Source: Gentiana macrophylla (lineage: Eukaryota; Streptophyta; Magnoliopsida; Gentianales; Gentianaceae). Taken from it: a stretch of 64,000 nucleotides of DNA. Position 1 is the stretch's first letter; every line of letters begins with the position of its first letter. Below are positions 36,997 to 49,133 of the stretch, one piece after another. Position numbers and translations under genes: made by a program. The stretch is taken from positions 1 through 64,000 of the forward strand of contig JAOBSW010000801.1 in the NCBI GenBank assembly GCA_026214975.1, written 5' to 3'. The notes below the pieces were generated by a model that was not told where the DNA came from, did not search any database, and saw only the letters and a program-made list of their open reading frames with translations.

Positions 36997-37282
36997 CTTA
37001 AAGGTCACTTTATTGATGCCATATTAAAAGAGCAAAGTCGATCATACTACAGATGAAAGTGAAATCTGAAAGTAATAAGTACTTTGCTACAGCTAATCAG
37101 ATTGTATGATCAAATATGTACTGACATACCACAAAGCTGATATAAACACACTGGCAACGACACCTCTTTGCATTTGCTTGTCTAGTGTTTCTTTTTGGTG
37201 TTTATGTACCGGTAACAAGTAGTCGACACACGAGTTGAAGCTTTTCTTGTATTTTTTCCACAAAGCTTTTCTTTTTCTTGTA

Positions 37283-38289
37283 AATCTCGGAGGTGCTAGA
37301 GTAGTCGATACTGCTGTTGTTCCTGACGAGATGGAAGAAATCAAGAAGACTTTACTGAAATGGAGTGATGATGATAAAATGGACCTTATTTTGTCCCTTG
37401 GTAAATAATCATTGTCTCTGTTTTTTGGAATGGTGAATATTTTAATATGCTGCTGTCTCTTATTGTTTTTGATTCGTCACGTTTCTTACCCGATTTTATT
37501 CGTGAAGCATTTTAAAATTCACCTAATTGTAAAACTTCCTTAACTAGTAGACCAGGATTTGTTTGAGTTTGTGTGTCTGTCTCTCTTTTATTCTGTTTTG
37601 TGTGTTCTTGTAATGACCAAAAAGTACATGATTTTAGGTGGTACTGGCTTCACCCCAAGGGATATCACACCTGAAGCAACAAAGCTCGTTATAACGAAAG
37701 AAACACCCGGCCTTCTGTATTCATGTATTCATATCCATAGAAACCTAGGTGCCATGTGTATAAAAAGACAAGATTTTTGCCTTTTTTTACACATGTCACC
37801 CATCCAACGGGTGCGGTGCAATAGAGACTCTTGATGCACAAGTATTTCCAGCCTTTCTTTATAGTTATATATTATTTCAAAACTGACACCAGGTGACTCC
37901 ATTTGCTATGCTTTCGCGTTCTGCTGCTGGAATCAGAGGAACAACTTTGGTAAGCCAAAAATGCTGAAATCACAAATCAACATAATATCTACAAATATAG
38001 AATCATATGTATTAACCGGATTGCGCTTTTTTTTTTTTGTGTTTGATGGTAGATTATTAACATGCCTGGGAATCCAAATGCTGTTGTTGAATGTATGGAG
38101 GGATTAATGCCAGCCCTTAAGCATGCATTGAAGCAGATAAGAGGGGACAAGAGAGAGAAACATCCACGCCATGTCCCTCACGCCGAGGCTGTTCCGACAG
38201 ATACTTGGGAAACAAGTTACAAGCTTGCTTCTGGTACTACTGTTACTATTACTGTCCAAGAAGAACATGGTTGTTCTTGTTCCCATTGA
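37283..38289 (+). pseudogene. CNX1: CNX1 (molybdenum-cofactor biosynthesis) 3' fragment
   Basis: C-terminal G domain of the plant molybdopterin adenylyltransferase/molybdenum insertase, which makes adenylated molybdopterin in the cytosol. Exons: about 37283-37400 ([15 protein letters not shown], donor G|GTAAAT), 37638-37716 ([15 protein letters not shown]), 37893-37949 (VTPFAMLSRSAAGIRGTTL), 38053-38289 ([17 protein letters not shown] to the end GCSCSH-stop). The splice sites and phases fit. Two defects are visible. The upstream E domain and the first part of the G domain are absent. About nine residues expected between the second and third exon (after ETPGLL) have no recognisable exon, and the second donor is unclear. 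Probably a truncated copy, though an alternative microexon cannot be excluded. Convergent with the next gene, 172 bp apart. Confidence 0.75.
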
Positions 38290-38461
38290 TTAATCTAAGT
38301 GATTGGAGTAATCATTTTTATTCATCATTTATTTAATCCGGGACAGAAATGTCATTTCAATCCTCAACAAACTAAACACAGAAATACCGGTTCGAGGTCA
38401 ACAATCCGTTTTTGAAACTAAGAAAACATCAATTACCAACTTTTTTTCACAAACCCTCTGC

Positions 38462-41186
38462 TTATGCTTTTTCACTCGATTTCATAAACGCAACGAAAGA
38501 CATCAAAACACTACCCATCCATAACTTGCCATCTTTCTCCTCTACTTCACTTATTGCTCTGACAACTTTGCCCTGTCTATCTTCCAATATCTGTAAAATC
38601 TTGCCTTCTGGGCTATACTTAACAGCAACTGCATGTTGCCGACCCCCGATTTGCATCAAGTACTGGATCTTTGCTGAGATTGGAAGCTTTAGGATGACAT
38701 TTCGAAGTTTCGGGTATAACCCGCAAATGTATGCGTAGATATTGCGACGACAATGTAGTGCTACCCAAAAGTCTCCTTTTTCATTTGTTCTGATATTGTC
38801 AGGGTGTCCGGGTAGTATAGCCATGATTTCAGATGTGCCTGCTTTAGGCCCTTTTATCCAGTACTTTTGAAGCCTGTATGTATATGTATAAACACAAAAT
38901 ATCAACACATATACTCCAGTAGGGATAAACACACTTTCAGTCCCTTTTCTTTCAAGATTTTACACTTTTATCCTCAATGTTCCATATTGGCTGGCACCTT
39001 TACCCTTCCTTTACGCATTCTTTTTACCTTTTCAGTCCATTTTACCACGTGCCAAGTTTTACTGGTTAAGACATGTACCTTCGATGGTGGTTGTTTGACA
39101 CTAGGTACTTCAGACAGAAAATGTATAAAAAAAAAAATGCATAGCTGAGGGGTAAAAATGTCAATACGGAACATTGTTGCCATGCTTAAGTGACTTCACA
39201 TAAAGCAATAAAGCTCCTAAAATGGCCATTAACTGAGACTACAACTGCAAAAAACAAGGAATGTATGTTTTACCTGCCAATGGCTCCCTCACAGAATACA
39301 AAGAACAACCCGTCTTTGTTTAAGGACAAACCGTTTGGAAATTGGACATTCCGAACCAGAACAACGACTTCTTTCGTTTCTTGGTTGTACTTGATGACCC
39401 GACCGCTATCATCACCAGAGAATACTAGCTGCAGAAAGTTCCTGTATACCGATAATAACGGCGTAATAATACTCAGTTAACATGTGCATGAAAAAGTATT
39501 TCATGGGGTCCTAAAAAGACTGCAACTTCACCAAATTCAATTCAAAATAAGTACATTGAAGACATATTTTTTTGGAGGAGGCCGGGAGGGCCCAACAACC
39601 TTGTCTCTCACTTCTTTTATTTTTAATAAAATTTACGAGGTTAAAAAAAAAGTTAAAAAAAAGGACAATAGTATAAGGATACTAGCGTTTTTACCGGCAC
39701 CACACCAAATCCATTGTCAGGACACCACAGTAACAACCGATTTTTTCACGGCTTTGAAAAAGTCGTTTGTTTCTGGTATGGTGCTACTAAAGGCGCCCTT
39801 GAATAAGGATATATACCTTCGTTGATACGTGGTACTGCTGTCGGTGAAGTAAATGTTCCCTTCATCATCGATGTCCAAGTCATTAGTAAATCGAAGAGGA
39901 ACGCCTTCAACTTCATTTAGAAGAGATGTAGCTAATCCCCCTTCAGGACCAACTTTCATTAGCCCGAAATACGCATCCGCAATGTATAAATCCCCTGTCT
40001 TTTTATCAAACCGCAGGCCTAAAGGTCTGCCACAAATGTGTTCATTCTTCAAGTAACTCAAAGGTGATGGCTTTGGATCACATAGACCTGACCTGCAATT
40101 TCAAATAGCAGATTCCGAAAACAAAAGTATGAAACGAGATGGCTTTTGGCCCCTTATTTTTCTTCATTTCTTCAAAACTAGCTCTTATCTTTTATATTGA
40201 CATCTTTCACCCCTAACAATACTAATTTCAAAGTATGACGTCTTACTATTAATCCTATCGGTCGAGAAATAATTAAAATATACGACGCTTTTGGTACCTA
40301 TATTTTCTTATTGTCCCATAGATACCTTTACCTTTTTCATAATCACAAGTTTCACCTGTAACTATCAATCTTTATTACACTTTTAGGATACTAATCTGAT
40401 CCGATGATTGGCTCAAATGCTAAGTGTTGTAAGAGTGTAAAAAGTATATTTATAGGTGAAAAATATCAATATAAAAGATAGGGTATAGTTTTGAGGAAAC
40501 AAGAAAAACCAGGGATCAAGTTCCTTGAGCTTGTACTTTACACGGGATAACTACACTTTGTCCCTTATTTTTCTGCATTTTCTCAAAACTAGTCCCTATA
40601 TCTTATAATGACCTTTTTGTCCCCCTGTTTTTCTACAATTTCTCAAAACTAGCCCCTATATCTCATCATGACCTTTATGGTCCCCTAATTGTACTTCTTT
40701 GTTACATTTTCACGACACTTAACTGAAACATAACGTCTGACGTTCAACATAAAGGACCAAAAGTGTAATTTTCTATACTTCAAACATCAAATCATCATCA
40801 CATATATATACACAAAATGTAAACAATAAACAACAAAATTTCAGCTAATCACTTACCTATTAGCAGATGTATAAGCAAAATCATTCCATTTCTCACCATC
40901 CCAAAACAATATCCTTCCATCAGCTACACCAGTGTAGGGCCCACGTCCCTGAGGATCAAAAGCCATGCTTTCCGGCCCCTGAACTTCATTAGCAAACCTA
41001 ATTTCCGACTTCTGCAACAAATTCTCACCGTCTTTTTTCAACTGGGATTTCAGCCCATGATGGCATTTCAATCCTATGTGATACAAAACCAGGAAAATCC
41101 GATATGGGACTATGTCTAAACGGATCTAAACCACAGTAAACTGCAATTAGAACAAATACGCCGGCAAAAAACCCAACAGGCGTCAT
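38462..41186 (-). CDS. Strictosidine-synthase-like protein (six-bladed propeller), four exons, one frameshift
   Basis: About 394 residues. Exon 1 41186-40857 (start MTPVGFFAGVFVLI, a likely membrane anchor or signal), exon 2 40092-39817, exon 3 39441-39274, exon 4 38873-38462. All junctions have GT-AG and matching phase. Motifs: VQGPESMAFDPQGRGPYTG, VADGRILFWDGEKW, CGRPLGLRF, FTDSSTTYQRR, FPNGLSLNKDGLFFVFCE and LPGHPDNIRTNEKGDFWVA. This is the plant SSL family (Str_synth domain), usually endomembrane or vacuolar proteins of poorly known activity; most are not true strictosidine synthases. A run of six T at 41033-41038 carries one base too many, shifting frame at about codon 51 between IPVE and DGENLL. 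This is either an inactivating mutation or a homopolymer sequencing error. Introns 1 and 3 contain short repeats ('tttctcaaaactag' copies at 40180-40690). Confidence 0.88.
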
Positions 41187-41249
41187 CGTCTGAACAAGAC
41201 TTGGTGTCAAAGGTAGTAAAGAACAGATTTTTATGGTTTCTTGTTTGAC

Positions 41250-41300
41250 TATAAGTGAAGATGGAGTGAAAATTATTATATTGTACTATTGAATTTGGTT
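41250..41300 (-). promoter_or_regulatory. Possible TATA region of the strictosidine-synthase-like gene
   Basis: On the minus strand AATATAATAATTTTCAC lies about 90 bp upstream of the start codon. Weak match; no other promoter element is evident. Confidence 0.3.
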
Positions 41301-42109
41301 GCTAATTTATGTGGGTGGGTAGGTAGGATGGGCTTCTTGCGTGGAGGATTGAGTGCATATTATTGGCTTAATTTGAGATATTTTATGATATATATCATAT
41401 AAGTAGGTAAGTTGGTTTATCCATTTTTTTTATGTTTCATTTATGTTTATCCAATTTTTTTTTTCTTGAAGGATGTTTATCCATTTTTTATGTTTCATTT
41501 ATCAATTCTATATTGTAACAACGTGGTTTTATCATACAGTTGACGTGATTGCAACGCCACCACAACGCATTTAAAATTACAAAGTTAACCCTCTTAATTC
41601 AATGTTTTTCATTTCTCCTCGATCATCATGAAAAACTTAAAGTAACCACCACCCGATAAACCAGCCGCCCCCTCCGCTGCATCTAAAATTCCCTCCTCCG
41701 GTACATCACAATGCCGCCCTAATGCAACCACCACCCCCACCGCCTTAATGCAATGCCGCCCTACATCACAATGCCGCCCTAACGCAACCACAATGCCGCC
41801 CTCCGTTTACAACTTCCATCACGCCATGCTCATTGTCAATCTACAAGGATCTTACCCACGTCAGCAAAGCGGCTGCAGGAATTTCGTGACGCAGGTTAGA
41901 GACCGAGAGTGATATATTGTATTACAAATTAATTATAAGTATTAATTTTAAAAATGCAATTATGATTACATGGCAAAGGCACTTGACCCATTTTTGAGAT
42001 AATGGAGGCACAACTGGTCGAAAGTAATTTAAAGAGTGCGACAATCAATGATGCCGATATGGTGAACAAGAAACGATTCTAAAAAAAGTAATGCTTCCTT
42101 GTTTTGAAT
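41301..42109. other. Intergenic, with a short GC-rich repeat
   Basis: 41640-41815 repeats 'acatcacaatgccgccctaa' and 'caaccacaatgccgccct', five or more irregular copies. The remainder is A/T-rich without features until copy B begins at about 42110. Confidence 0.5.
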
Positions 42110-43649
42110 TTTATTCAACATTTAAGATACGGTACATTTTCACTACAAAAAAAAATCACAAATATAATCCAAATTTAAGAGGTTATATATGTATATAATT
42201 TACTATGAAGAATCAAATGCATTGCTTATGTTTCTATCTACACGAATACATTTGGCAACTATACATATTGTTATTGCTAGCTGTCTAGAGCCTTATTGGC
42301 AAATAAACTTACATAAAAGTAAATAGTAAATGTGCGACAAAATGTGTTTAATTCTATAAAAAGAAAATTTGTGCGACAAAATAATTTATTTAAAATAAAA
42401 AAAAACAAAGTGGAATAGGTGTTTAATTAAGAATAAGTCGTATCAAAACCAAAACTTAATATAATTTAATAACTATAAAATGATCGCATTATAATTAAGA
42501 TTGATCATTGGAGATGTATTAAACTTGTTATCAAATCACAAACCCTTCCACTATATTCACGCATGCAAATTAATGTAGTACTAAAATTTCATGAATTCAT
42601 ATAGTACTAAAATTTCATGTATTCATATTGTATTGAAAAAATTAATTAATTTTTAACTGTTGTACTATAGTCGTGAAAGTCATACATATTAATAAATTGA
42701 GTTAATGCATTAAGTTTCACGATAAAAAGATGAAAAAAATCATTGGATATAAGTAATGTAGCATTCGTTAAAACTTAAAACATATAATGAGTTAATGAAG
42801 TCAAATCTAAAGATCGATCAGTATATCATATTATTATACTATTAGTAATAAGCTATTTTTTTGTTGTTTTGAATAATTATACGAGAATAACTATTAAGGA
42901 ATCGATCTAAAATTACATTTAAGTGAGTAAAATAAACATTACACAAGGAAATGTAATTAAATATCATAACATATAACTTGTTACTATTAATTCTCTAGTA
43001 ACATCTTCAAACGAGATGATGTTACAACTACATTAAGATTGGATCTAAAATCTTCTATCTGAGGTCCTGGCAATCAAGGCATCAACAATTCACAATGAAG
43101 GTGGGATGTAGTTTACCAACATCCGTGTGACAAGAACTTGATTACGTATATAGTGTATATCTACTTCAATATGTTTTGTGCGAGCATGTTAAATATGGTT
43201 TTGAGCCAAAGAAGTAGCAATAACACTGTCACACTAAGTCACATACACACAACTCAAACGAACCCCAGTTTCTGACAACAACTAACTAATCCAAAAAATT
43301 TCAGCAGAAAGATTAGCTAATGAACAATTCACTGATTCAGTGCAGGACCTTGATACTGTAAGGATAAAATCTGATCGGAGATAGGAGGATCAGATAAACA
43401 TCGTCCCGACCTGTCTTGTGATCAAGCTGGCTTAAATAATGATGAAAATAATGAGCCATGATCAATATAATCATGTAACATAGGAATGTGTGATTTTTAC
43501 TCACGTATTTAAAAATTGACATGAATAACACAAGATATTACAGTACTTAACATAACTACTACAAGAGTAAAAATGGAAAATGTTTGAAGATTATTTAATA
43601 CAATGCCGGCTAAAAAGTAATATTATTCCTATAAATTAGCACCAAATTT

Positions 43650-44090
43650 GGAGACGTTTGGAGACGTTCAGATTTGGAGACGTTTCTTGGCGTTTGTGTT
43701 GATGGTGAGAGTTTTGAGGTGGCTGTTGTGTTGTGTGTCTGTTGTTTTAGTTTATTTGTGTATGTGTTTTTGGATCGGGTCGGGTATTGTCGGCTTTTCC
43801 GGATTTTCTAGGTTTTAGTTTGTCTTAGTCTGGTTTATGTTTTGAATTTGGATAGACTATATTCAAAGTTTAACTAAGATATGTTCTCAAATCAAATCCT
43901 CTTTACTATACCGAATTTGGTCGATATGGGCTTTACGTATGTCTTTTCCTTTCGTTTAGTGGTGGTAGTCGAACTTTAGTAGCCAGAGTGATCCGAGGAA
44001 TTAGTTAGAACTTTTTTCTTGGCTTTGGTCAGGGGTTGTAATCTGTTTTTTAGTTCTAGTGAATCATTTCGTTTCTGGTATAAAAAAAAA
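43650..44090 (+). mobile_element. 5'-truncated LINE (L1-type) tail
   Basis: About 440 bp absent from copy A at the same point ('attagcaccaaat' / 'aacacaaaggcaat'). It ends 'tttcgtttctggtat' plus a run of nine A, like L1 3' ends, and is G/T-rich with 'gggtcgggtattgtcgg'. No ORF. Target duplication not resolved in A/T-rich flanks. Confidence 0.6.
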
Positions 44091-44164
44091 TTAAAAATCT
44101 AAAAACGAACACAAAGGCAATACAATTAAGTACCAAGTAATTAAAGTTCTGAAGCAAAAAAGAA

Positions 44165-44388
44165 ATGGCAGTGGTTGCATACGTCGTTATCTTTTGCCTC
44201 ATCAACTGGGAAATTTTTGGGTGGTTTGTCCGCACCGTGCGGATATATCTATTTGTCTTTAAAACATCCGTGTTTTTCATAGTGTTTTGAATTTTACACA
44301 ATTTACACTTAAAAATACGGATGTTTTTAAGTTAAAATAGTGTATCCGCACCGTGCGGACACACCACCCAAAAATTTCCCCAACTCTT
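44165..44388 (+). pseudogene. Second copy of peptide gene, exon 1 disrupted
   Basis: ATG at 44165 begins MAVVAYVVIFCLIN, nearly identical to the exon at 15636, but the MITE at 44208-44380 interrupts the signal-peptide codons before the conserved donor TT|GTGAGT (44387-44391). No exon 2 is found downstream; the matching intron sequence lies inverted at 47165-47275. Certainly non-functional as it stands. Confidence 0.8.
44208..44380. mobile_element. 173-bp MITE with 40-bp inverted repeats
   Basis: Ends GGGAAATTTTTGGGTGGT on both sides, continuing through the palindrome TCCGCACCGTGCGGA. The 5-bp target duplication CAACT is at 44203-44207 and 44381-44385. The whole element can fold as a long hairpin. 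Copy A at 15670-15685 shows the empty site. Confidence 0.92.
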
Positions 44389-44440
44389 GTGAGTCTTTCT
44401 TATCTTTTGAAAACAGTTCATTTTCACTAAAATTAAATTG

Positions 44441-47164
44441 ACAATAATCGTATCTCTTTTTCTTTCCGTTTAAAATTATTCAAACACTCAAAATAGATTT
44501 TGTGGTCCTTCCTTCACCTCAAGGCGCGGCCGCCATTTTGTTGCGCACACTAAATCACGATTAGGATTTTAGTTGAAGTTGTTTTTATTTTATTTTAAAA
44601 ACATACTTATTGTTAGATATTTTTTCATAAATAAATATTTTGGTTGTCGTTTTCATACGAGTTGCCGTATGAATTAATGTTATCGCAACGAACGAAGTCG
44701 GTCGTCGCGGTGGGGTCTAGTGGCGGCGTCCCTTGCGCGGGTCGTCGGGGCAAGAAGTGTTAGGGCAACGCCCGAAACCTAAACCAATGTATGCATCGAT
44801 TCATGAAGGATATGCATTTTCGAGATACATGCATTTTCGAACCGATATGTACTTATCCTTTTCGTGTAAGGGTTGACGCTTTCATCCGGTGAATAAAGTG
44901 ACAACCCTACCCTTTCCTGCAAGGAGTACCTCCATTCGTTTATGGGGTACTTACAACCTATAAAAGACATAAGTATGCAGACGGAAAATTCATAAATTTG
45001 ACAACATCATCAGAAAAACTTTGAGTGTCATCAGGTTTGATTCAAACAAGTCACTGTTTGAATCAAACACCCCCATTGTATCCTGAAAGAGATTTTAATT
45101 TGATCCCTTAGTGACAATCGTGTGGGACGAAACATCTCTTAAAAGACAACATTATTAACGTGACTTGGAGTTTCTAATTCTCTGTCAAATCCTAAGTACT
45201 ACATTTTTTCCAACACTTATCGCGTTTTTAACATCCGTAAATACATAAAATTAATAAAACTTGTTTGTATGTCTAAAATTTTTTTGGGCCAAGTAAAATT
45301 TTTTATTGGGACCTTTATCGATTGGAGTAAAAAAAAAATTGGGCCTTTATCAAAAGAAAAATTAACATATTATATTAGGTTGGATCGGATTAAATCTACA
45401 CGATTTTTTTTTTCTTTTAGTGAAACATGTACCGTTGGGCCCTCCGACACCGTTGGGCTTAAGACCTGGGTCACGCCGGCCTCACTATAGGGCCGGCCCT
45501 GTTCACCTCTCTTTTTTCTTAGTATTGCAAGTTTCTTATTTGCTCACAGTCTTTATCGATCCACTCACTCGCTTACCTAAGCTCATTTCGTTACTCTCAC
45601 TTTCATATGAGAATGAAACCGTAGGTGTACTTCTCCGTATAAAGCACAGAGAACAATCAAGTTCGACGTACCACTGACGGTTAGATCGATCCACTCACTC
45701 GCTTACCTGAGCTCGTTTCGTTACTCTTGTGAGATATATGCCGTCGGGTTATCTTTGATCAATTGGGAATGCGCTTCTAAGAACTCTTAAAACTAATGGC
45801 AACGACACTTACTTATCTGAGAATGGGTAAGATACCTTTTCCAAATCTTGGGCAATTGCGATGCATGCGTCGCGTGGCGCCTCAGGCCTCGGGTGATATA
45901 ATAGATAACAGGCCTACGCCCAGCAACAGATAAACCCGTATAGGTCGTGGGAGTAGCAATGTACATTCGAAAGCCAAATGTTGATCTCATTGCCCTTTGT
46001 CGAGCATCCCTGCCCATAATACTTTGCGTTTGTCGATGCCCGGGCGTAGAATCCTTAGCACAGGTCTTTTACGTACCCACTTGCAATACTAAGAAACTAT
46101 CGAGTGGCTCATTTCGTTTATGCATCTATAGAGTAAGATAGAGTCAACTATGCATCTTTAGGGCTTTAGAGTGCCCGTACTCATGTTTATGCATCTTAAG
46201 ACTGTCAGAAGCAAGAGTAACGATGCGAGCCTGGGTGGGCGAGTGAGTGGATCGATAAGAAATGGTGGTGGCTTCCGGTGACCCTGGGGCATATCATAAA
46301 ACAAAACTTCTGATGATACCTATGTGTCATAAAACAAAAGGTCTGTAGGTGGTTCACTTCTGACGTATCATATCTCAGAAGCGAATAAAAGGTCTTTCGT
46401 CACCGGTTTACCGCACTTCTCCGGGGGCATATTCAACGCGCTTTACAGGGATATTAGCTCAAAGACTTTCCCTTCCAAGATCGAAAGATCACTCTGTTAG
46501 ATCCAAGGCACGTCTTCATCAAGCTCTTGAACAAAGAAAAGAAGATATGCACACAAAAAAAAACAAAGATAAGTTTTTGATTGATGTTTAGGGCTTTATC
46601 CTGGAGCCATGATTTCCGTCTCCGCAATGGTGATCCAACGCATGCGTGGGTATCGCGACCCCATCTGCCTATTGTTTTCTTCTTCACTGTTTTCTATCGT
46701 CTCTACTTTCGAATTGGCCTGACCTTAATGGTCCTACTGAAGCTTGTCTCACGCTCCAACGTAGCTAGGCTTTGTGTAGAAGTCGATCTTCTCAAGGAAA
46801 CCCTCCCAAATCTAGGATTGGATCTACTTTGTATGGCGTTGAATACCTAAGTTCTGCACAAGCACAATGGCACAACTGGGAAGTAGCTAGTTCTGCCAAG
46901 TGTTTCTTACAGGAAGAATAATTTCGCTACAACTCTGTATAGACTAAACAAACAACCGGGGAAGCTGCAGTCGTCCTATATGCGCTAACCTCGAAAGGCA
47001 ACTTCAGAAATTGTGTCGGGAAGATTGTGGGGAAAGAGAAGGGAAACATTAAAATAATAATAATAATATTAATAATAATAATAATAATAATAACCAAAAC
47101 GACAACGTATCATTTTGGATGAGACATTTTAGACACACTTGTTGGATGAGAAGATCCCAACCCC
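44441..47164. other. Unassigned intergenic region
   Basis: No convincing gene. 45547-45600 and 45685-45735 are direct near-repeats ('tcgatccactcactcgctta'). A hAT-type terminus 'agggccggccctg' occurs at about 45488-45500 without a found partner. 46560-46850 has exon-like composition but no recognisable protein. (AAT)n lies at 47049-47094. Confidence 0.4.
47049..47094. repeat. (AAT)n microsatellite
   Basis: About 15 AAT/ATT units with one interruption. Confidence 0.9.
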
Positions 47165-47275
47165 TATTTGAGTTATGCCTGCGGGGGGGCTAGATCATTT
47201 GGTTTGATCAAATGTGATATTTAATTGTAATGATTGACAAAAAAAAATTATAAATACATACACAAACATATATGC
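47165..47275 (-). repeat. Inverted copy of peptide-gene intron sequence
   Basis: The reverse complement matches 15745-15850 of the intact gene's intron ('atttgatcaaaccaaatgat', 'caatcattacaattaaatat', 'aggcataactc'). It is the missing next part of copy B, turned around. Confidence 0.8.
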
Positions 47276-47470
47276 ACAGGGGCGGATTTATGTATATCAA
47301 GAGGGTCACGTGAATCCACGGAGATCCGGGAATTTTTTTTAATATTAAAACGATGTAATTTTGTTGTTAAAAAGTGTCGTTTTGTTGGTAAAAAAAATGT
47401 AGTTTTAGGCCCCGTTTGAATCGAAAGAATTAGATAGAAAAGAAAATGAAAGATAGTGATAGAAAAAAAC

Positions 47471-47700
47471 GCATCCCACGTCTCGAACCTGGGTCTTCAT
47501 CATGCAGATCTTGCGCCTTCACCAGTGCGATGCGGCATCAACTTGTGATAATGAACCTTTCCCATTGAAAATAAATTTTTCTGGAAAAAATGTATAAAAA
47601 ACGCATCCCAGGTCTCGAACCCGGGTCTTCTGCATGTAGATCTTGCGCCTCACCACTGCGACGCGGCATCAACTTGTTATAATGATCTTCGCATAATAAG
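47471..47700 (-). repeat. Two tandem SINE/tRNA-like units
   Basis: On the minus strand each unit reads 'agtggtgaggcgcaagatc', 'agaagacccgggttcgagac' and 'tgggatgcgtttttt'. The GGTTCGAGACC core fits a pol III B box and the T-run a pol III stop. Units are about 122 bp apart (47471-47570 and 47593-47690). Confidence 0.5.
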
Positions 47701-47953
47701 GCCGCCGAAAAATCCAATATAATTACTAGGAAATTAAATTACAACAAAATATATTACATAATTTCCTATACCCATAAAAATTCGGATTTACATTAGATCT
47801 AACGGTAAACAAGTACCAACCGCAATCCATCTCGTCAACCATAAACATTCACCACGCATATATATAATAAACACATAAAAGATGCAATATTTATTCAAAT
47901 TCACTCCTTATTAATTAATTATGCAATCAAGATCGCAAAATCGCTTTAACCTC

Positions 47954-48655
47954 GCTCTGATACCACATGCTGGATATACAGAAACCCGAATCCGGATCCG
48001 ATCCATAATTGGATCGTCAGATCTGATTCACAGCACCAATCGAGACGCTCGATGAATCATTGGAAAACAAATTTATCTTTTCCTTTAAGGAAAATAAAAC
48101 CTTTATCCAATAGGAAAACAAATTTCCTATTTATCCAATAAGAAAACTAATTTGTGAGCCAATTGGGATAATAGAAAATGTCTTTTCTATATTACATATT
48201 ATTTACCGAATAAATAATATCCGCATATTTATTAAATAGACCAACTATTTAATTTATTCTCGAGGTTCCACAAAATGAGAAAACACTCGCATGTTAGGAG
48301 CCAACCCGTGGACCATGGACCTATAACTGTAGCTACAATAAATTGAAAAAAATATTCATCGAACAAAATATTTCTACTCAACTTATTAATTCCGAATTAT
48401 GCCACCATAAATCAATCGAACTCTATCGATTATAGATATAACTTATTCTCAAAGTGTCGAGTCAATAAGTGTCCATTGATATAATCATTACATACAGACT
48501 ACCCCTCAATAGACTATCCGTAACGAAGCGGGATAATTTCTGTAAAACTTTTTCATTACATCTTATCCTTATTTACCATTAACCCACTAGTGATCAATTA
48601 GTTCATAACCAATACAAACTCGGCCGATCCTTCGGTTTCTAGGATTAACAAATAG
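47954..48655 (-). mobile_element. Copia LTR and primer site, minus strand
   Basis: The minus strand reads TGGTATCAGAGC at 47965-47954, a perfect tRNA-Met primer site, so the sequence to its right from 47968 (terminus ...CCAGCA) is a 5' LTR. The outer LTR end is near 48655, before 'ggattgtctttctac', and is not exactly defined. Left of the primer site the element's interior is replaced by other repeats, so it is a fragment. Confidence 0.6.
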
Positions 48656-48717
48656 GGGGATTGTCTTTCTACTTCCCGCAGGAAGGAATGTATTCCATAT
48701 CTGTAAGACACACACTC

Positions 48718-48721
<4 letters not shown>

Positions 48722-48803
<82 letters not shown>
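48722..48803. repeat. (CA)n(TA)n compound microsatellite
   Basis: About 21 CA units followed by about 18 TA units. Confidence 0.95.
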
Positions 48804-48804
<1 letters not shown>

Positions 48805-49133
48805 TTATATATATGTATGTACAAGATATACAGTGAAGGAATCTTGAGTCTGATCACCCCTAGCGATGAAGATGAGGACAAAGACTTCTTTGAACTACTA
48901 TGAGGATGAGGACGACAACTTTGTTGATCAATTCGATATGATGTAATCTAGAAAGCGGTTATTCAATTATAGTATGTAGTAACCGTTTGTAACTAACTTC
49001 TAACTGATTTATGAGGTGTATGAAGTTATAAATACACCATGATCAGCTGCATTGTAACTTAACTTGTAACTTTTACCTCATCAATAATAATTCCGCATTT
49101 TATTTTGTGTTTGTAATTCTACAAACTTCATCA

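Larger units (their letters stand above)
42110..44440. repeat. Segmental duplication copy B
   Basis: Corresponds in order to 4195-4500, 7030-7289 and 14965-15720 of copy A, plus exon 1 of the peptide gene. It lacks the Stowaway-like MITEs and the chromovirus found in A but contains its own LINE tail and MITE. Confidence 0.8.

Noticed and set aside
38412..40056. Plus-strand open frames over the strictosidine-synthase-like gene
   Set aside because: Opposite-strand shadows of its exons, or intron sequence.
45488..45500. hAT terminal repeat 'agggccggccctg'
   Set aside because: No partner terminus or 8-bp duplication was found; the word is itself a palindrome and can occur alone.
46454..46850. 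Overlapping open frames on both strands
   Set aside because: Exon-like composition but no start context, splice signals or recognisable domain.
47278..47420. Second hAT-type terminus (caggggcggattt...)
   Set aside because: Only one end is visible and no target duplication could be identified.
48661..48903. Open frames over the CA/TA repeat
   Set aside because: Dinucleotide repeats translate without stops; no coding signal outside them.
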